From Datnioides undecimradiatus (lineage: Eukaryota; Chordata; Actinopteri; Lobotiformes; Datnioididae): DNA of 64,000 nucleotides. Shown here piece by piece: positions 23,333-35,969 of the stretch. The position numbers were made by a program, and so were the translations under genes. Below the pieces are notes generated by a model. That model did no database searches. It was given only the letters and a program-made list of their open reading frames with translations, and was not told the DNA's origin. Position 1 is the stretch's first letter, and every line of letters starts with the position of its first letter. The stretch spans positions 806,001-870,000 of the forward strand of contig WARS01000015.1 in assembly GCA_008933995.1 (NCBI GenBank). The letters are read 5' to 3'.

Positions 23333-23477
23333 TGTATTTGAGCGAGGAAGGGAAAGCGGAGTCGCTGCGGCTGAACTGACTGAGCAGAAAATAGGCCTGA
23401 TGCTGCTGGAGGTCTGCCACAAAGCAGGTGGCAGCGACTACCTGAGGCAGATCTATCACATCATCCAAGGCAATGAG
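23333..23477 (+). CDS. kiaa0825: kiaa0825 exon m
   Basis: The exon is 145 nt, phase 2 in and phase 0 out. It completes serine and reads [40 protein letters not shown], ending YHIIQGNE before GTAGGG. Human reads [43 protein letters not shown]. The ELTEQKI and [21 protein letters not shown] blocks are almost invariant, making this one of the surest exons. The acceptor tract is long (ctccttttcccgctctcag). Confidence 0.97.
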
Positions 23478-25219
23478 GTAGGGAAGCACTCCCTCTCCCC
23501 AGCAATTAGGTGGCTGCTGGCCTGAGGCCGCAGGCTGTTCAGGAGGGGGAGACAGAGGGAAGAGGGCTGCTGCTTGCGCGCAGTCTGCTTGTTTCTGATC
23601 TTCTGTTCGGATGACCTCAAGGGTGCAAACCTACAGTGATTTCCCGTGTTATACGCTTACCACATGTAGAGGAGAGGGAGCCACATGGAGTTACCACCTT
23701 CACAGTAGAGCTCTTTGGAGGAGATCTGAATGAAGTGGAGCAGAGATTCTTTTTATTCCAACTCAAGCGGAAGATATTTTACCTAAATTCACTTCAGAGG
23801 AAAAGAAGTTTGACAAATTGAAAAGTAGCAGCTCTCTAAAAAGTTAAATAGAGTAAATATACAATGTAGTGCAGAGAAAGTTAAGTGAAATACACAAACA
23901 GTTCATGTGACGTGTTGCGTACAGCAAACAAAGATGTTACTGGTGCCACAACAGTTCTTCAGGTTGGCCTTGTTTCTCCTCCAGTGAAACTCAAACTGAA
24001 ACAAAGAGACGCCTGCTACTGCAAAATACCATCCTTTGATTGTCTTCACGGGGAGAATGACTCCTCCAGAAACATAAAGCCTTACGGAAAAACAGCATTT
24101 GTAATAACAACAAGCAAACAAACATAAACAATATTCTGTAGGAAGGTAAAATTCCAATTTGCATCATAGCTCTAACCTCCACAGCAGCATGTGAAATATA
24201 TTTGTGCAGTGATGCTCGTGCAGGGTGGAGCAACTTCAGTGATCATCTCACCATAGCTTGCACAGAGGGTGTATGTGTAAGGATAGAGATGTCTAACCAG
24301 CCAGCGCTCGCCTGACTCTTCCTGACACGTTCCCTCTCTAGACTTTTAAAACACTGTGGAATATCCCAATACATCATGCTGCTGTTGAGCATAATGTGGA
24401 GCTGTTGAGTCCATGAACAGCTATAACTCTGCGTTGCAGTTTAATAGAATGTGAATGAGATTCCCAAGTAGGCTCTGAGTTACCCTCCTGGCAGCTCGAG
24501 TATCTCTGCCGACCCAAGGTCGAGGCGAGAACACGCAGGTCAGGGACAGACCGGGCTGGCGGTGAGGTGGAGGGAGAGGAGGTTCGGAGGCCATGTCAAG
24601 CTGACGGATGGGTATATAGTGAATTCACACCAGGATGCGCACACACACACACGTACTGTATCCACATACACAAGCTCGTTACTTTATACTGTACATCCCA
24701 CAAGACACCTGTAACACAGCGGCAGCAAAGGTTGCAGAAACAAAAGTAGAACGCGTACCTGTGTCCTGAACCCCCCCCCACCTCCACATATCTGTATTTG
24801 TTGTGTGTTTTCATTACTCTGTTCCTGAACAGCTCTGAGTAATTGTATTTTTGTGAGGCTGATCAATTAAGGCATACGTCAGTGGAGACCACTCTGCCCA
24901 TTACCGGGGCTCGTCTGGAAAGAGTGCAGCGTAAAGCCTGCCTGAACTTGATTAGTTTGTGCACTTGTCGGGTCACTCGAACCGGACGTCTGGGTAAAAC
25001 AAACTCTCGGAAATTCATTATCGTTATCGCAAGTGAAAAAATGGATAATGCAATAGCTAGAGAAAAAAAAAATGCTCGGCGTGCAGGATGTTAAATGTTC
25101 GAGCTGCTGCTTTTTCAGTTTGCCGAAATTTGTGTGAAATGTGTGTTTCAACTTCCCTTCTTTCTGTCTCTCTTGTGTTTCCACTGTCTCTCTCTCTTCC
25201 TTTCCGTCTTAAAATACAG
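23478..25219 (+). other. kiaa0825 intron (1.7 kb)
   Basis: Unique AT-rich sequence, with a short CA run near 24642-24653 and a C-run near 24770. No feature is recognised. Confidence 0.7.
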
Positions 25220-25372
25220 GATTTATTGATGTATAAACTAAGCGGAGTCACAAACTCGCCCACTAATCCTCCCCGCTTGGTGAACTTTGACCTCGGCTCT
25301 GAGAGACCTGTCGCTGCCGGCTTTGATCCCCTCTACCAGTTTGACCACGTTGGCGAGAAGAAGCTGGATCAG
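25220..25372 (+). CDS. kiaa0825: kiaa0825 exon n
   Basis: The exon has 51 codons, phase 0 at both ends. It begins DLLMYKLSGVTNSPTNPPRL, has NFDLGSERPVAAGFDPLYQF, and ends EKKLDQ. The human equivalent is EYLKEQLFSMNSSEEKPLPIRPL ... AFNPFHVYKVFSENMLDQ; the F[ND]PxxxYxF and LDQ ends align. The proline-rich first half is a flexible linker. The donor GTTTGT is weak, so skipping is conceivable; skipping would stay in frame because the exon is a multiple of three. Confidence 0.9.
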
Positions 25373-26473
25373 GTTTGTCATCGCACTTTATTTTGGCGGC
25401 AAAGCATTTATTTCTTATTAACTCTATGATATTCTAGTGATTACTGGAGCTTCTTCATTTCTTTAGACTGTGTGCCGTGTGGATGTTCTTGTGATGTGCG
25501 GGGTGGAGTCGTTTCGACTTTCTCCCAGGGCCAGAAGCTTAATGTTGAAGGTTAGGAACTGTTCGGGTCTCTAGTGAACTGGATGCTGTGGCAACCTCTG
25601 AAGCCGTCGGGTCTTTCTGGGGCTCGGCTTTCCTATTCTCCATAGGTCGCTGCCTTTTCCGTGCCGCAGTTAGGCTGGCGGGAAGAAAAGCACGCTGAAA
25701 AGGTGAAAAGATGAGAAAGGTTTTCTGTTTCTTGAAAAAATGAGTAATGTTAAAGGGGAGCGCAGGCTTAAAGTGCACTTCTTTTGGGTTGCTTTGAGCT
25801 GTGTACCCTCTTACCCCAAACTTATCCCCCGGAGTGCCACCATGACGTTCAGTTAATTGTTAGATTTTTCTTTCTCCATAAAGAGGATAAGTCGCTTACA
25901 GGTAGTTTCAGTTCAGAGTTGTCGGCTTTCCCACTCATTTCCCTTCCTGCTATCGAGGGAAATACCTGCGATATCACACTAAACAATCAACAAAAGCTGG
26001 TATTCCTTCAAGACGGGCGCGTGTGTGTGTGTGTGTGTCTTTTTTACTTTTGAAAACGGATTAGATGTATTTATACATTTGTGATCCCTTGTAATGTCGC
26101 CGCGCTGCCGCCATTGTTTCCGCTACACGTTTTAATCCGAGGGCCTGTTTTCGGCTTATCACGGGAGGCTGCATAGCTTTGCATAGAAACACCCTATTAA
26201 GAGAATGATTAAAATGCCTCCTCCGCTTCAGGTGCCTGTGTTGTTTGTCAAATAAAATGGAAGGAGGAGGAGGGAGGGGAAAAAAAAAAAAGTTACACCC
26301 ATCAATCACCTGTGAGGAAGGAGCAGGAAGGGGGGGTGGGGTGGATGGATGGAGGGAACGAGTGGAGTTCTCCTCCTTTTGTCAATAAAACTCAGCCTGG
26401 AGTTAAGAGTGACATTTTGGCAATCAAAGCAATCTGATTTTTATTTGCTTTCCCAATATGGCGCAAGTGCCAA

Positions 26474-26502
26474 GTGTGTGTTGTGTGTGTGTGTGTGTGT
26501 GT
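26474..26502. repeat. (GT)n microsatellite
   Basis: A GT run with one TT interruption, followed by a purine-rich tract. Confidence 0.9.
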
Positions 26503-26841
26503 TTAAGAAAAAGAGAGGGAGAGAGAGAGCAAGAAATGGAAAGAAAGAAGGTGGGGAGGGGGGCGTTGGCGGGGTGCCATTGAAGATGGTAAGAAAAAAG
26601 CAGTGCAGTCAGAAGAGTAACGACTCCCTCCCAAAATTGATTTATCTTTCTATAAATGATGGCTACATCCCCCCAAATGGATTTATAAATTAATTGCTGT
26701 CTTATTGGAATAAAAACCTTCTTGTGCGGACATGATTGATCGCCCGGTGTCGGTAGCCTGCGCTGGGGACCCCCCTCCTCCTTTGTTAGTGGGTCCCAGC
26801 TGGAGCGGTAATGCACTGACGGTATTAACCCTGATTAATAA

Positions 26842-26846
26842 CTAAC
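26842..26846 (+). other. likely splice branch point for exon o
   Basis: CTAAC, a consensus branch-point word, lies 28 nt (A to exon) upstream of an acceptor (catcaacag) that lacks a good pyrimidine tract. The strong branch word would help recognition of this exon. Confidence 0.45.
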
Positions 26847-26872
26847 AATACGCTATCCTCATACATCAACAG

Positions 26873-26967
26873 CGCGCCGTGGTCGACTGGGCATGGGACT
26901 GGCCGAGGCTGCTGCCAGCCTATCAGGGCACGAGTCGGGTCACCTTCAAAACTCTGCTGGCCAACAG
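26873..26967 (+). CDS. kiaa0825: kiaa0825 exon o (last one found)
   Basis: The exon is 95 nt, phase 0 in and phase 2 out. It reads RAVVDWAWDWPRLLPAYQGT, then SRVTFKTLLANR with the final arginine split (AG before GTAAAA). Human reads SAITKWNWNWAKLLPNYLRLDKMTFSVLLKNR; the WxWxWxxLLPxY and TFxxLLxNR motifs match. In human about 30 more residues, acidic in the middle (WEMKKDETLEEEEKAIL...), follow before the stop. The fish exon encoding them needs to start in phase 2 and was not identified with confidence. Confidence 0.94.
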
Positions 26968-27809
26968 GTAAAACAGCCACTTCGCTTGTTCCACATGTGC
27001 ATCGGCAGCGGCGTGTGCGCGCGGGTTTGCGCGCACGCGTTGCCGAACCGGAGCGCGTTTTTTCATGTTTTTGTGTTTTTATTGTGATCCTCACAGGTGT
27101 TTTTGTTTTTCGAGCAGTCTTTTCATGAAATGAAAGCCTCGCTCCACAGAGGCCCGCGCTGCATCTGTAGCGTCTTTACCTGTACTAAATGAGCCGTTCA
27201 CCTGGGACTCCCGGGGCAAGTTTACCCTTTAAATTTGACTTAACTTGGACACAAGCTTCAGTCACTGGGGGTCGCGTAGCCTAGCTGCTCTTCATCAGAC
27301 GTTCAAACTTCTGCTTCGCTCAAAGGCCAAGGGCTCCTGTGGCTTTCACAATGGAGGCTGAGCTGTGGAGAAGACTCTCCGGGATACTCGAGCGCTGTAG
27401 TTCGCTGTGTTTGTCGGGTCTTTTTTGTTAATGCGCGTGCACACGGACGAAAATCGCTTTCGCAAACTGTTGTGTGCACTTTTTGAGGCCGTAAAAAGTT
27501 AGTCAGAGATGGGAAAAGAGTGGCTCGCTGAGATCCCGGTGTCACCTGATTGAAGAGCTTTTCACCCAAGTCCACCACCACCGCCACCTCTGTCCCAACC
27601 TCCTCTTCTCCCCCCCTCCTCTCCTGTTCTGCTCTCCAACGGGCATAAATATTTATGCAGGTATGTGACACATATTAGATGGCAATACTTCAGGCTGTTC
27701 CCTGTTCTCCATTCACAGCTGTCACGCTGCCAGCTATCAGGGAGCCATGGGGCTACTGCACCTTGTCTCCACGCCTACGCCCAATCCATTCTAAATCATC
27801 GCCATTGTA

Positions 27810-27833
27810 ACACACACACACACACACACACAC
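27810..27833. repeat. (CA)n microsatellite
   Basis: A CA run. Confidence 0.9.
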
Positions 27834-27956
27834 CTTTCTAACAAAGGGCAAGCTCTGCATCTGCCAAGGACACAGGTCTAATAAGGGTGAAGTACGCAGC
27901 TCTGTGCTGTGCTGTGACGAGCTTTGTCGCCGTCATGCCTCTAACCCCCTCTTCCC

Positions 27957-27988
27957 ACACACACACACACACACACACATACACACAC
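27957..27988. repeat. (CA)n microsatellite
   Basis: A CA run with one TA interruption. Confidence 0.9.
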
Positions 27989-29219
27989 TCCATTCTTCCT
28001 CCTCTTATACGCTGCTTTGTTGCATGTTAAAACAGATACTGTCATTGCTTGACTGAGCCAAATTAGTGTTGGGGGCATTCACGAATTGAAACTGAATGAG
28101 GAGAATGTGAAGTCAGATAAGAGAGAGAGAGAGAGAGAAGGAGATTTGACTTGTAGTTCGTGAGTGACATGAGAGAGGGAGGCGAGTCAATACTGACGAG
28201 GCGCCAAAATGTTTGAGGAAGGATGGGAGTGGGAGGGGGTAAAGGTTATATAATTCACCCTAATCTCATAGTATCAAAGTGTCTGAGATTCTGCCGTTTG
28301 CCTCATTAGCCTCTCTTTGTTGGGCCAGAGGAGCAGATTTCATGGAGGATTTGGAGAATGGCTTTGGTTCTGCCTGAGACGCTCGCACAGAGCACGGAAG
28401 TTAGTTTCACGGCTGGCGACATGTAAGCTGTCAAAGTTTTCCTCAGATCCATCTCCGACTCAAAAATATCTCTCAAGCTGTAGAGGACCATTCACGGGAT
28501 AAGCGCACTGATGTCGGATCCGCTGATCCATTTGTTAGTGCAGATAAGGATAACGCTTTCTGCATCGCTGCAGACTGAAGTGCCCTCGACTGTTTTCGCC
28601 GAGGCTGCACAACAATAACTCTTTTTCCCTCCTCCAGTGGCCGCACACGCCACCGGATATGATCTTACACACTTGACAATATTAATAGTAATGACGTTGT
28701 CTCATACTGTACAAAAACACCTATCATCGTAACCTTGTGATGTTCCTTATTTTCTGTCTTATAAGTTTTAGTCTCCTTGAATGACTTCCCTTCCCTGCAC
28801 ACTCCCTGGACTGTGTGAGTTAGCAGTGTGGCCCATTGGCCTCCTATATATTGTTACAGTGGCAGGACAGTTATTGTGCCTAGGGTTTATATCACATTCT
28901 AATGGAGCAAGGCTATGAGTTAAGGGCGGTAGGCTTTTACACCAGGGCTGTTAAATCACTGTTCAGATGACTTCATTAGCAGAGCAGGACACATGCTGAG
29001 ACACTTGCGCCTGCACACACATAAATACACACACACACATGCGCTTTCACCCCGCTACCTTGACGGCGTAGCATCGGGGCCAGACAGGAGGGAGAGTGGA
29101 TTTATACAGGTGTGTGTGTCCTTCTTTGTCACCTGTCACTTCAGTTCCCTCCGCACGATGGCTCATCCATCATCCGCAGATTGAGCTTTTCAGCAGAAAC
29201 CAGACTGATTAATACCACC

Positions 29220-29600
29220 CCAGGACCCCCAGGGTTGACTGGCTGACTGGCTGACCTGGCTTCCTGGCAGAGTGGAGGTTTGAATGGATAGATGGCTCAC
29301 ATGTGGGTGGGCTAACGTTTAAACGTCTGCTTGTTTGCTGCCTTGATTTCTGATTAACGGACTGACCGTCTTCGTTAGGTGCTGAGTGGTTGGTGCAGCG
29401 GCTGTAGGAAGCAGTGATTAGTGGTATAGTTAAGGTGGATTAATGACAGGCTGAACGGTATTTTGACTGAATGGCTAGGAGGCTGACTAGCCTGTTGATT
29501 TGGTGGCCCTTTTGATAAATGACAGGTCTCAGAAATGGATTGATGGATAGATGATGGACTTCCTGAGTGGGAGGATAACTGATTGGCTGTTTGCTGATGC
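29220..29600. repeat. degenerate tetranucleotide-derived tract
   Basis: Repeated variants of TGACTGGC, TGGATAGATGG and GGCTGACT recur over about 380 bp (for example GACTGGCTGACTGGCTGACC near 29237-29257 and TGGATTGATGGATAGATGATGG near 29537-29558). This looks like an old, decayed tetranucleotide array. Confidence 0.5.
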
Positions 29601-30878
29601 TTCAAAGCCAGAATGACGCTCCCAGCCTACTTTTACCCAGCCTATATCCTAGAAATGAACGTTTATGCCTTGGGTTTCCTGTTTCTTTGCCTCTCGCGCA
29701 TTTGTTTTCACAAACCACAACACACACATCCAACTCTTACGTTCGCTCTTAAATACCATCTTTCTTAACTTAAACCGTACTGATGAAAGACCACTTTATA
29801 ATGTAGTTAATAATGAAGGTTCACGGGCAGACATCAGTAGGACTACGGTGCGTTTCACGTCTAATAAATGTGAACGATGATTTGCTGAGGAAGGTCTCGT
29901 GGCTGCCGTGGCTTCCTCTGAGCTGAGGGCGATTGCGCTTCTCAAGGGAGGGAAAGGCAGCGTTACGAACGATCTTCAGGACTAAGGAAACATTCGACGG
30001 CACTATAAAACCTGACATATCATATTTAGCGAGTGCACTACACTGTATTCTCATACAATATTGCAATATTCTGATTTTTTAAGGGTGCTTTTATATCCAA
30101 GTGGTTTAACCTGCCTCGGCGCAGCTTGTCATATAGTGCAAACTCCTCCAAAGGAAGCATTGTATTTAAACAAGTATTCGTTCCCTCAAATGTAAGGGAG
30201 CGTCTTATACGTCTAAAATCTGCAAGGTTAGATTTCAGTGTGTCGCCCAGCTTTTTAATTTGCTTTTTGAAGTCAAGTATTTGAAATTTATATCAACCAT
30301 CCTGCTGTGTATTCACTTACTCCCTTTATTATGAGTGTCTCGCGGCTCTAAGGCAAGGTTCCCTTTTTTTTTTTTTTTTTTTGAAATGCCAAAATCGTCA
30401 ACATTACGCATCCAGGTTAAACACGCACTTGACGTTTCACCTTGAACAAATTGCTCACCAAGGGTTTGTGTTAATTGTCGTGATCCGCTGATTGAAACGT
30501 GTCCGCGCCGCCGCACCCTCTGACCCCGAGCTATGAGCCGCGCTTTGTTGTGAAGGCGCGGGGGGTCGAAGCGCTAAATGATTCACCTAAAACTGAATAG
30601 TTTCTATTCAGCCAGTGATCTTTGAATGGATAACTCGTCCGCTTTGTCCTTGGTCCATCTTTGAAATCCATTTCTTCTTTGGCGAACAACTCTGTCATAG
30701 CACACTTTTGTAAGAAACAGTCAAAAGCTACACAACCCATGTGTAGGTTGGAATAAATGGAAGCGATGATGGCCCTTCTCGTCCTTATTTTGAATCTCAT
30801 TGTGCTGCAAGGCCTGAATGAACTGTGGTCTTTTATGTCATTTTTCTTTTCCAACCAAGAAAAAATAAAACAAATCTC

Positions 30879-30900
30879 ACACACACACACACACACACGC
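30879..30900. repeat. (CA)n microsatellite
   Basis: A CA run. Confidence 0.9.
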
Positions 30901-32429
30901 ACAAAAAGTAGTTCTGCCACAGGAAGTGACATTTTAGCTGTTGTCTGCCAAGGTGACTTTTTGAGACACTCTCCTCTGTGTGCGTCTGTGTGTCAGAGAA
31001 GGTCCTCTGACCTGGTTGATAAGGGGTAGCCAAGTATGAGAGATGAAGCTTCATGTGTCACAGGGCAGCTCCTCCACTCCATCATAAGGACCTAATATCA
31101 CCCAAGGACACTCCTGCTCACATCTGCGACTGCTGGTCCACTCGTCCAGGTACCGTTTTCTAAAACCGGAGTGGAACAACGCAAAGACTTTCTGCAATGT
31201 CCGACGGGGGAATTTAAAGTTACGCGTGCGATGGCCTGTGCTGTTTTCGCAGCCAGTATCCTGAGTAAGCACCCGTCCTCGTGATTTTATTTCACAATTT
31301 GACAGGAAGAGAGTCCTAGCAGCATTGACCCGCAGATTTGGTAGCTTAATATGGTGAGCTACACTGTAACTACTGAACACTAAAGCATTTCCTCTGCATT
31401 GTCTCATTGTTGCCGTTACCCCTCAGGTCCATAACAATAGCAGTTTGTGGAAAAATGCCAGTCTGTGGCATTCTCCTGCTTGAGCGGCTCCTTAAATTGC
31501 GGCGATAGACGCTTGTGCTTTCAGGAAGTGGGCAATCGCCATCTGTTCCCGGGCTCTGCCATATGGCGGGCCTTTTTCTCGGGGAATAAAATAAAAACAA
31601 ATATGTCAGAATGTTCGTCTTCCTCCACGGACGCTGATCAACCTGGGGAGAAGCTGGATCTCTGTGTGTCTGGATTAATGGTCTTACTTTACGCTTCAGG
31701 GAACGAGGGAGTGTGTGCGTGCGGTTGGTGGGGCTTTGTCTCTGCACATGTGTGTGTGCGCATGCCTGTGTAAGGTTATGCACATGCTAATGCGCATTTA
31801 TGTACCTGGAAGTATTTCTGGAACCATTTATCTGACTTAAAGGGCGATGTTACCGCACCATTGTGAGCAGTTGGTTGCCCTAGTCTTGGAAGCATTAAAC
31901 AACACAGGAGAAAAGAGCTTCAAGGTTAGCCGGAGTGACATTTCATGGCTGCGGCTGCCAAAGAAACAAGAAGAAACGCTCTCAAGCCATCATCAGACTC
32001 TCCGTCTTGCGAGGCCAGAAATTCAAAAGGCTTGTCACTTTTGAAAATCAGGAGAGTGTGATGTGTCATTGAGGAAGGGCTTCTTTCTTCTCTCGTCGAT
32101 CCCCTTGTGTGTGTCCCCTCCGCTGACTGACAGCTAGGGATGGGAGTTTGTGTTGGTGGAGACAGAATACATCTTTTGTCTGCTTGGTTATACATGGTGT
32201 GTTTTGTCTTCGCTACCCCTGGACAGCGCTGACACATTGAGGTTTTCATTAGCCGTAAGCAGGTGGCGGAGGAGAGGGACGAGCTCGCGCGAGCGAGTCT
32301 GCCTCCACGCCGGCCCCGCGTGCGCACGCATCTGCACTGCACCAACTTGTATACTGTATGCATATCATGGAGGGCGTACATGTGTCTGCCTGCATGCGTG
32401 TGACTGTTCGCTCCTACGTTTCAGTGTGT

Positions 32430-32620
32430 GTGATATTTGGAGGTTTGCTCCAAAGGCGAATAAATCAGTGATGCCTGGGATAAGGCCGTGGCCCCTCCTC
32501 AAACTGCACAGACAAGCTGAGAGGCTCATTAATCAAACGGCCAGTCACAGATGTGATGGCTTCCACACAAACCGCCAGCAGACTGTGAAAGTCACATCCA
32601 ACAGAGTCAACTGTCAGCCA
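32430..32620. promoter_or_regulatory. candidate conserved non-coding block
   Basis: Unique sequence with CTCATTAATCAAACGGCC (homeodomain/TALE-like) and AAACCGCC words, just before a long CT tract. Function is inferred from texture only. Confidence 0.25.
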
Positions 32621-32642
32621 GGCAGGCAGGCCGCACTTTTAC

Positions 32643-32648
32643 TCTCCC

Positions 32649-32679
<31 letters not shown>

Positions 32680-32720
32680 CCTCCCCTCTCTCTCTCTCTC
32701 GCTCTTTCTCTCTCCCCTCT
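32643..32720. repeat. (CT)n low-complexity tract
   Basis: Nearly pure pyrimidine CT repeat with a few CC and CG steps. Confidence 0.9.
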
Positions 32721-35700
32721 GTTGTATTTATCTCTCACTCTCCCTTTACCTCCTCTAACCTCCTGTGATGCCTCGGCGTGATACATCTGAAATATTTGTC
32801 TCGTCCCACTAAAAACGATCTGGAGGGCCGAGGCAAATCTATCTTCTCAGGGAGTGGTCATGGTCAAGCCATTCAAGGGCCACGAGACATTAGTCATTAC
32901 TGCGCGTTGCGCCGCACTCTGTGGTCACAGCTGACTTTACTTTGTGGTGCCGTGCAGTTGAATATCTGGTCACCCAGATTACCTTTCAATCTAAAAATCC
33001 TAATTTGCTCGAGTTGTGACTGTTGATAACGTGTCAGGACCCCCCCCCCCTTTGGCCAAACACTCATATACTTTGAGTTAAGTTTGAATAATGGAAATGA
33101 TGGCGGGTCAGTACGTGGTGTTCACCGTGTCCAGCTAAATATGCTGACACAGTAAGAACATTTCCTCAGCTGTAATTTCCACTGTACCGAGCGTTCAAGG
33201 GTACATTCGGGAATGAAATGGGGATGCCTCCCTCTTGGAAATGCAGTCATGTGAAAATGTCTTTCCGGTTATTATATCACATATCATATTCTAACCATTT
33301 CACTGCTGCAATCTCCACCCCCAAAGGGTTTGAATTGGTTACAAATGTTAACAATAGTCACAATAATATCACCATTCAGTCAGTGCACAGTGCTCATGCC
33401 ATGAGGAAAGCTCCTCAATAGGATTATCCGGCTATCCCCCGTGTATTGTGAACTTTCCGCAGCTTCACCTGACCTCCTTTTCACAAATATTGGGATTTCA
33501 GATAATTTCATAACATAAATAGCAACCTCTAGGATCGTTCCAACTTCCAACCTTGGATGGATAAATAGTTGGAGAGACTCTGTAACACCAGAGCTAAATG
33601 AAAATACCACTTAATCTACTGCAAAGCCCTCCAAGGATGGAGAGAAACGCTAGATGGAACAGGGACAAAACAAAGCCACCCGTTCCTGATTAAAAATGGC
33701 AAGTCCCAAGGCTCCCCAAATACACTGGGGTATTTGATGGTACAAATATAAAGACAGTTCTCAACACAGCAATAGAAAGCTACGCCTTTGTCCTCAGTAA
33801 TTGTGGTGGAGAGGAGGAATTTCTGTTGTTACAATGCCAGAATTTTGAGGATGACACTAGTGCGGTTGGATCCTCACAAAGCTGAACTGCTCTCCTGCAA
33901 AATCACTTTCTGTTACACAGGCCCATGAGCAGCTTTTTTTCATAATTATAAAATGAGAGATGATTCTGCAACTTTATGGCCTATTTAAGGCTTTTTCTCC
34001 CCAACAATGGCCCCCGTTAGGACGCAAAAACCAATGACGGCGCGGGAAGGTTGTCTAATCGCGTGAAGGAAGGGTTCATGTTGATGTTAGAGTCAGGCGA
34101 ATTCAGATCCTTGTCTGTCATCTCTTGTACAGCCTATACTTAAAACTGAGCCTTGCCAAATTCTATTGAATGAAATTGTGGGCTGTCATTATGATCCTTA
34201 CACGGCAGTAGTAATATCAGAATTATCTAAAATTTGAACGTCACTGGAATAGCACGCGGCGATATCGTCTTAGCCGCACCTGACTTTGGGAGCTCTGTCG
34301 AAACTTTTGCTCAGAAATTTGCAGCACGTCCACCGGGCATTTGTTTTTGTCAGCTCTGTCAGCGAAATGATTCCATGTTTCGCCCCTGGAACCGGTTTTG
34401 TCAACCAGTTTAGATGGACTGGGACACAGTTAAAGACACGGCGGGCTGTTTGACGCTGTTGCCATGTTTCCCGCTGATTTACTGAGTTGACTTTTTAGCT
34501 GACTGCAGCAGTCCATTGTCAAGAGCCAGACTGTGACCGTCTGTTCCAGTCCATCACTGTGTTCTTCTTCTTCTTCTTTTTTCTTACTGTTCCGTGCCAT
34601 GTGCCATCTTTATTCAAACTCTCTGGAGGTGACACTGAGTTAGGCTTTTAGCTTGCAGAATATGTTTGATTGTTTGATGGGTGTGTTTAAGGATTATTCT
34701 GGAAAACTCAATGTTGAACTGAAAAAAAAAACAAAAAACTAATTGGGGTTTTTGTTTACTGAGTCAATACTGCAGTCAAGAAGAGCGGCGCTGCATTTAT
34801 GTATTCATCCGTCCTACAGTAACAGGGGCGGTGTTGATATTGCTTATGACTGAATGAGTAATTGCAATTTAACAGACAGACAGTTGTAAATGTATTTGCA
34901 TACGTGTGCACTATTGTAGCATAGGGGTACGTGAGATCATGGCCTTGGAAAATGAGAGTTTAATTTTATTTTTGGTGGCAGCTAAATATTATATTCATGA
35001 GGTTTTGCATGACTTTGAGGCTCTTTATACTCATTCAGCCTCTCTCAAACAGAGCATCAGCTAAATGCCCAAAACATAATGTGCGTGTGTGTGTGCTCCA
35101 GTGTGAAGCTGTGTGACGGTGAGGGTTTGTTTTGGTGGTACATCACGAGGTTGTATCCTGTCGCCAGGCTCATTAGCCCGGCGGCGGCGCCTAGGCCGCC
35201 CCAGCCAATCACTGCTCTCCGTGTGCCTCTGCCATTTGCATGTGGTCCAGGAAGAGATAATTAGAGGGATCTCTGCCTGTCACTGTTAATCTGGGACTTA
35301 GTGAAGGGCTGTGACGCCGACATGCTGATGGACTGACACACATGTCCACACACGCACACAGTGTGGTGTCATACCCATGTACACGTATTGGCATCCGACA
35401 CACGCGCGTGCACACGCACCAAGAGCAAACGCAGCACCTGCACACAAATACACATATTAGCGCCATGCACGGGCGAACACACATGCTCGTGCGTGTTCAC
35501 ACACATGCTGTCTCTCTCGCGCGTCTTTCCAACGCTGCTGCTGAACTGGAGTCTTTATTAACTCTTTCTTTTTGACCTGTGACTAATACAGTTGTCTGTT
35601 TGTCGTCTTACACTAAAACATATCAGAGCTGCTTCTCCATTGGTATGTGAACGATAGCATGTTGACTCAGTGGCTGTTTACACCAGTTGTACTATGCTGT

Positions 35701-35809
35701 TGACACAGGTTTTAGATCCCTGTTCAGATAGACTGTGCGCTTGTTGCTTCCCAAACAGGCAGAATGCTCGGTAAGCCTTTTGAACAAGCCCAGCTGTCAG
35801 CCCTATATA

Positions 35810-35813
<4 letters not shown>
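32721..35813. other. unique non-coding stretch
   Basis: No exon, RNA gene or recognised transposon. It includes the enhancer-like block listed at 35110-35310 and a CA/CG-rich stretch at about 35340-35510. Confidence 0.6.
35110..35310. promoter_or_regulatory. candidate enhancer block with POU octamer
   Basis: Contains a perfect octamer ATTTGCAT (35234-35241), an inverted-CCAAT-type word (CCAATCA near 35205), GGCTCATTAGCC, GATAATTAGAG and a GC-rich island (GGCGGCGGCGCC). The combination of POU, homeodomain and CCAAT words in unique sequence resembles conserved developmental regulatory DNA. No conservation data were available. Confidence 0.35.

Positions 35814-35854
<41 letters not shown>
35814..35854. 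repeat. (CA)n microsatellite
   Basis: A pure CA run of about 40 nt, the longest uninterrupted CA tract noted in the window, followed by CACACACCGATA variants. Confidence 0.92.
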
Positions 35855-35855
<1 letters not shown>

Positions 35856-35969
35856 GATACACACACCGATACGCACACATCCCTACAAACATGTACATGT
35901 GCTCAAGCACTGGCGCGTCCCCAGCCACACACACGCCGAAAAAACACACAAACTCACTCACACATCGCT

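Larger units (their letters stand above)
25373..26872 (+). other. kiaa0825 intron (1.5 kb)
   Basis: Contains GT repeats at about 26020-26038 and 26474-26502, purine-rich tracts, and a unique block at about 26600-26870 that abuts the next exon. Confidence 0.65.
1296..26967 (+). other. kiaa0825: kiaa0825 gene, 15 internal coding exons (5' and 3' ends missing)
   Basis: The fifteen exons listed separately splice into one open frame of 2,620 nt with every junction in matching phase and every intron bounded by GT...AG. The translation follows human KIAA0825 in order, as I recall that protein; no alignment was run. The best anchors are VCATCILQDAESHHW, GERCSFSVQMWFYF, VPDCVLTKIPKEWNY and LRQIYHIIQ. 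The protein is largely helical by appearance, with no signal peptide or obvious membrane segment in this part. Its biochemical role is unknown; human mutations cause postaxial polydactyly type A10. Human KIAA0825 has about 420 more N-terminal residues, which must be encoded before base 1, and about 30 more C-terminal residues. Introns between these exons run from 95 to 5,003 nt. Confidence 0.93.
26968..32640 (+). other. non-coding stretch after last identified exon
   Basis: Either the last intron or 3' flank. It has a CpG-dense patch at about 27000-27060, CA repeats at 27810-27833, 27957-27988 and 30879-30900, a degenerate (TGAC/TGGA) tract at about 29220-29600, a poly-T at about 30364-30382 and a CpG-rich patch at about 32270-32345. 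No coding exon is supported. Confidence 0.6.

Noticed and set aside
32150-32758. 202-codon plus-strand frame with a phase-2 acceptor (AAGCAG before 32265) giving R-WRRRGTSSRE
   Set aside because: The W after R recalls the human tail, but the rest is unlike it and runs into a CT microsatellite (Leu-Ser repeats).
33625-33700. Phase-2 frame giving R-WNRDKTKPPVPD and stop
   Set aside because: There is no pyrimidine tract before the AG. Similar short in-phase tails occur by chance at several other places (for example near 33570 and 34410), which shows how weak such evidence is.
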